A stretch of DNA of 64,000 bases from Methylomonas methanica (GTDB lineage: Bacteria; Pseudomonadota; Gammaproteobacteria; Methylococcales; Methylomonadaceae): NCBI RefSeq assembly GCF_001644035.1, contig NZ_LUUG01000075.1:22157-86156 (forward strand), in the 5' to 3' direction. The translations under genes and the position numbers were made by a program. Below the pieces are notes generated by a model, which saw only the letters and a program-made list of their open reading frames with translations, did no database searches and was not told where the DNA came from. Shown one piece after another: positions 62,564-64,000 of this stretch. The number at the start of each line of letters is the position of its first letter. The stretch's first letter is position 1.

Positions 62564-64000
62564 TTAGATCGCTTGGTCTTGTTTTTCGATAGTCAACATA
62601 ATCGATTTTTGTTGGCCGCTCGCACTGGTATGAGTGATCACGACTTGTAGCGGCAACTGCGCGGCGCCAACGCTGTCAGTACTGAAGCTTAACGATTGGC
62701 TATTAAAACTCAGCCAAGCGGGTAACGGCTCGCCGTTACCCATTTTCGCCGAAACCGTGCTGTCTCCCGCCGTTGTAGGCAGTACTCCGGCTGGTAGCGC
62801 AAAACTAAATCCACTTGAATAGTTATTAACCTCAACGTTGGCGACGATCTGCACCTGACCTCCCGCTACCAAGGTTTGGGACGCCAATAAATGTACGGTA
62901 TTGCCTATTTGCGTCGGCGCCGTACCACCCGCCGTCAAACCGGTGGTACTTCCACCGCCATTGATCCCCGAGTCCGCAATATTGAATTGCACGGTCCGGT
63001 TGCTGTCGGTACCGCGTAGCGCCGAAAGCGCCAAGCCGCCGGCTTTACCGCCACCGTTGGAGCCGTCACCCGCACTGCCATTTCCGCCACTGTTCGGTAC
63101 AGCGGTACCGGCGTCGACGATATCGGTTGGCGTATCGACGGCAGGGCTTTGTAGGATGGTGACAACTGGATTGCCGCCGGCTAGCGTGTAATTGCTGGCC
63201 AAGCCGCCATTACCGCCGTCTCTCAAGGCCAAGGTTCCAAGATCGACTGGTTTATCGACACCGGCGCTGCTATCGGACATTTGACCAGCCCCGCTCAGCG
63301 ACAGAGTTTCATTGCCGACCAAGGTGCCTAAATTGAAAACATCGGCATTTACAAGGTTACTGCCGTCGAACAACCTCGAACCGGTTAAATGGATGACGTA
63401 AGGCAAAATGGTGCTGGTAGTGTTATCGCTGTAACTGATTGCGTAGTTGTTGCCACCGTTGCCGTCGGAAACGCTAATACCGCTAACCGTCACGGTGCCG
63501 CCGCCGCTGGCGTTCTTATCGATAAATGTGTACACACCGCCGGATAAACTGTCCGCGCCGAAGAGTTGGCTACCGCTGCCGGCTTTGATGATTGGGGTGC
63601 CCGAGGCGGACGTGGTGCCGTCGTAAGTTTTGATAATGTCGCCGGTGGTCAAAACCAGGTTGGCTGGGCTGATGTCGGCGCTAAAGTCACCGCCAATCAA
63701 GGTATAGTTGCTGGCCAGACCGCCGTTACTGCCATCGCTGAGAGCCAACGAGCCTAGCGCAACCGTTTTACCGGTGCCGACGTTTTTATCCGCGACCGTT
63801 CCGACTCCGCTCAGGGTCAGTGTTTCACCGCCGACCAGAGTAGAGGTCGTCAAACTGGCGGCATTGATGGCGGTGGTGCCGTCGTAACTACGACTGCCGG
63901 TGAGGTTGACCTGGTAAGCCGTAATATCCGCGGTATGCGTGCCGCCGCTCAGCGTATAGTTGCTGGCCAAGCCGCCGTTGCTGCCGTCGGCCAACGCCAA
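62564..64000 (-). CDS. large YDG-repeat surface protein, C-terminal part, cut by the window edge
   Basis: The frame runs off the right end of the window, so only the last 478 residues are seen. They contain YDG domains repeated at about 85-residue spacing with units such as LTGSRSYDGTTAINAASL, VADKNVGTGKTVALGSLAL and DGSNGGLASNYTL; the same DNA repeat is visible near 63188, 63704 and 63956. A Gly/Ser-rich linker and a final beta domain (PAWLSFNSQSLSFSTDSVG, like a putative Ig domain) end the protein. YDG/MBG repeat proteins are usually two-partner secreted filamentous-hemagglutinin-like adhesins. The secretion domain would be beyond the window. Confidence 0.85.
   Translation of the reverse strand: MALADGSNGGLASNYTLSGGTHTADITAYQVNLTGSRSYDGTTAINAASLTTSTLVGGETLTLSGVGTVADKNVGTGKTVALGSLALSDGSNGGLASNYTLIGGDFSADISPANLVLTTGDIIKTYDGTTSASGTPIIKAGSGSQLFGADSLSGGVYTFIDKNASGGGTVTVSGISVSDGNGGNNYAISYSDNTTSTILPYVIHLTGSRLFDGSNLVNADVFNLGTLVGNETLSLSGAGQMSDSSAGVDKPVDLGTLALRDGGNGGLASNYTLAGGNPVVTILQSPAVDTPTDIVDAGTAVPNSGGNGSAGDGSNGGGKAGGLALSALRGTDSNRTVQFNIADSGINGGGSTTGLTAGGTAPTQIGNTVHLLASQTLVAGGQVQIVANVEVNNYSSGFSFALPAGVLPTTAGDSTVSAKMGNGEPLPAWLSFNSQSLSFSTDSVGAAQLPLQVVITHTSASGQQKSIMLTIEKQDQAI

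Noticed and set aside
1..64000. CRISPR arrays, tRNA or rRNA genes, insertion sequences
   Set aside because: None could be recognised by reading; short palindromic repeats found are irregularly spaced and are not CRISPR. tRNA detection by eye is limited.

Overview
The window looks like a chromosomal segment of a type I (gammaproteobacterial) methanotroph of the Methylomonas kind. The main evidence is a complete calcium-type methanol dehydrogenase cluster in the order mxaF-J-G-I-R-(membrane protein)-S-A-C-K-L. A NarL-type regulator is encoded divergently upstream, in the position of mxaB. The assimilatory nitrate operon, NAD-type isocitrate dehydrogenase plus AcnB, and abundant palindromic intergenic repeats fit this assignment. 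The genus is inferred from gene content; no marker gene was compared.

Layout. 0-17 kb is mostly housekeeping: a truncated methyltransferase, DbpA helicase, an acyltransferase, MepA endopeptidase, a small autotransporter, a HIT protein, an idh / Uma2 nuclease / acnB unit, an ABC exporter pair, and a convergent hybrid kinase and response regulator. 17-30 kb is an accessory envelope-hydrolase region: a papain-family protein, an AT-rich block of lipoproteins including a patatin-like phospholipase, a peptidoglycan-binding CHAP protein, a PhoD-like phosphatase, a second-type FtsH, then a membrane protein / membrane protein / lipoprotein / lytic transglycosylase row. Four of these hydrolases lack a visible signal peptide, and the papain-like protein has lost the segment that should carry its catalytic His. 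30-36.5 kb holds a large hybrid kinase overlapping an HD-GYP regulator, and two unrecognised small genes.

36.9-47.9 kb is the nitrate uptake and reduction operon nrtA-nrtB-nrtCD-porin-FAD reductase-nasA-EAL protein. Its leader is unusually readable: a sigma-54 promoter, two hexaloop hairpins of the ANTAR-antiterminator type, and an intrinsic terminator, all before nrtA. The fused NrtCD ATPase carries two substitutions that fall in the same composite ATP site. 47.9-59.1 kb is the mxa cluster on the minus strand, with four 64-68 bp GTAGG...CCTAC palindromic elements in or at the end of its intergenic gaps. 59.1-64 kb has a nonaheme c-type cytochrome with two N-terminal Ig-like repeats, an SRPBCC protein, and the C-terminal part of a large YDG-repeat surface protein that runs off the right edge.

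Together the genes describe methanol oxidation (MxaFI with cytochrome cL and maturation proteins), nitrate supply for biosynthesis, part of the TCA cycle, cyclic-di-GMP signalling (HD-GYP, EAL), and a large investment in envelope remodelling. The best candidates for undescribed biology are the leaderless hydrolase/lipoprotein region at 17-30 kb, the mxa-associated palindromes, and the Ig-fused nonaheme cytochrome.
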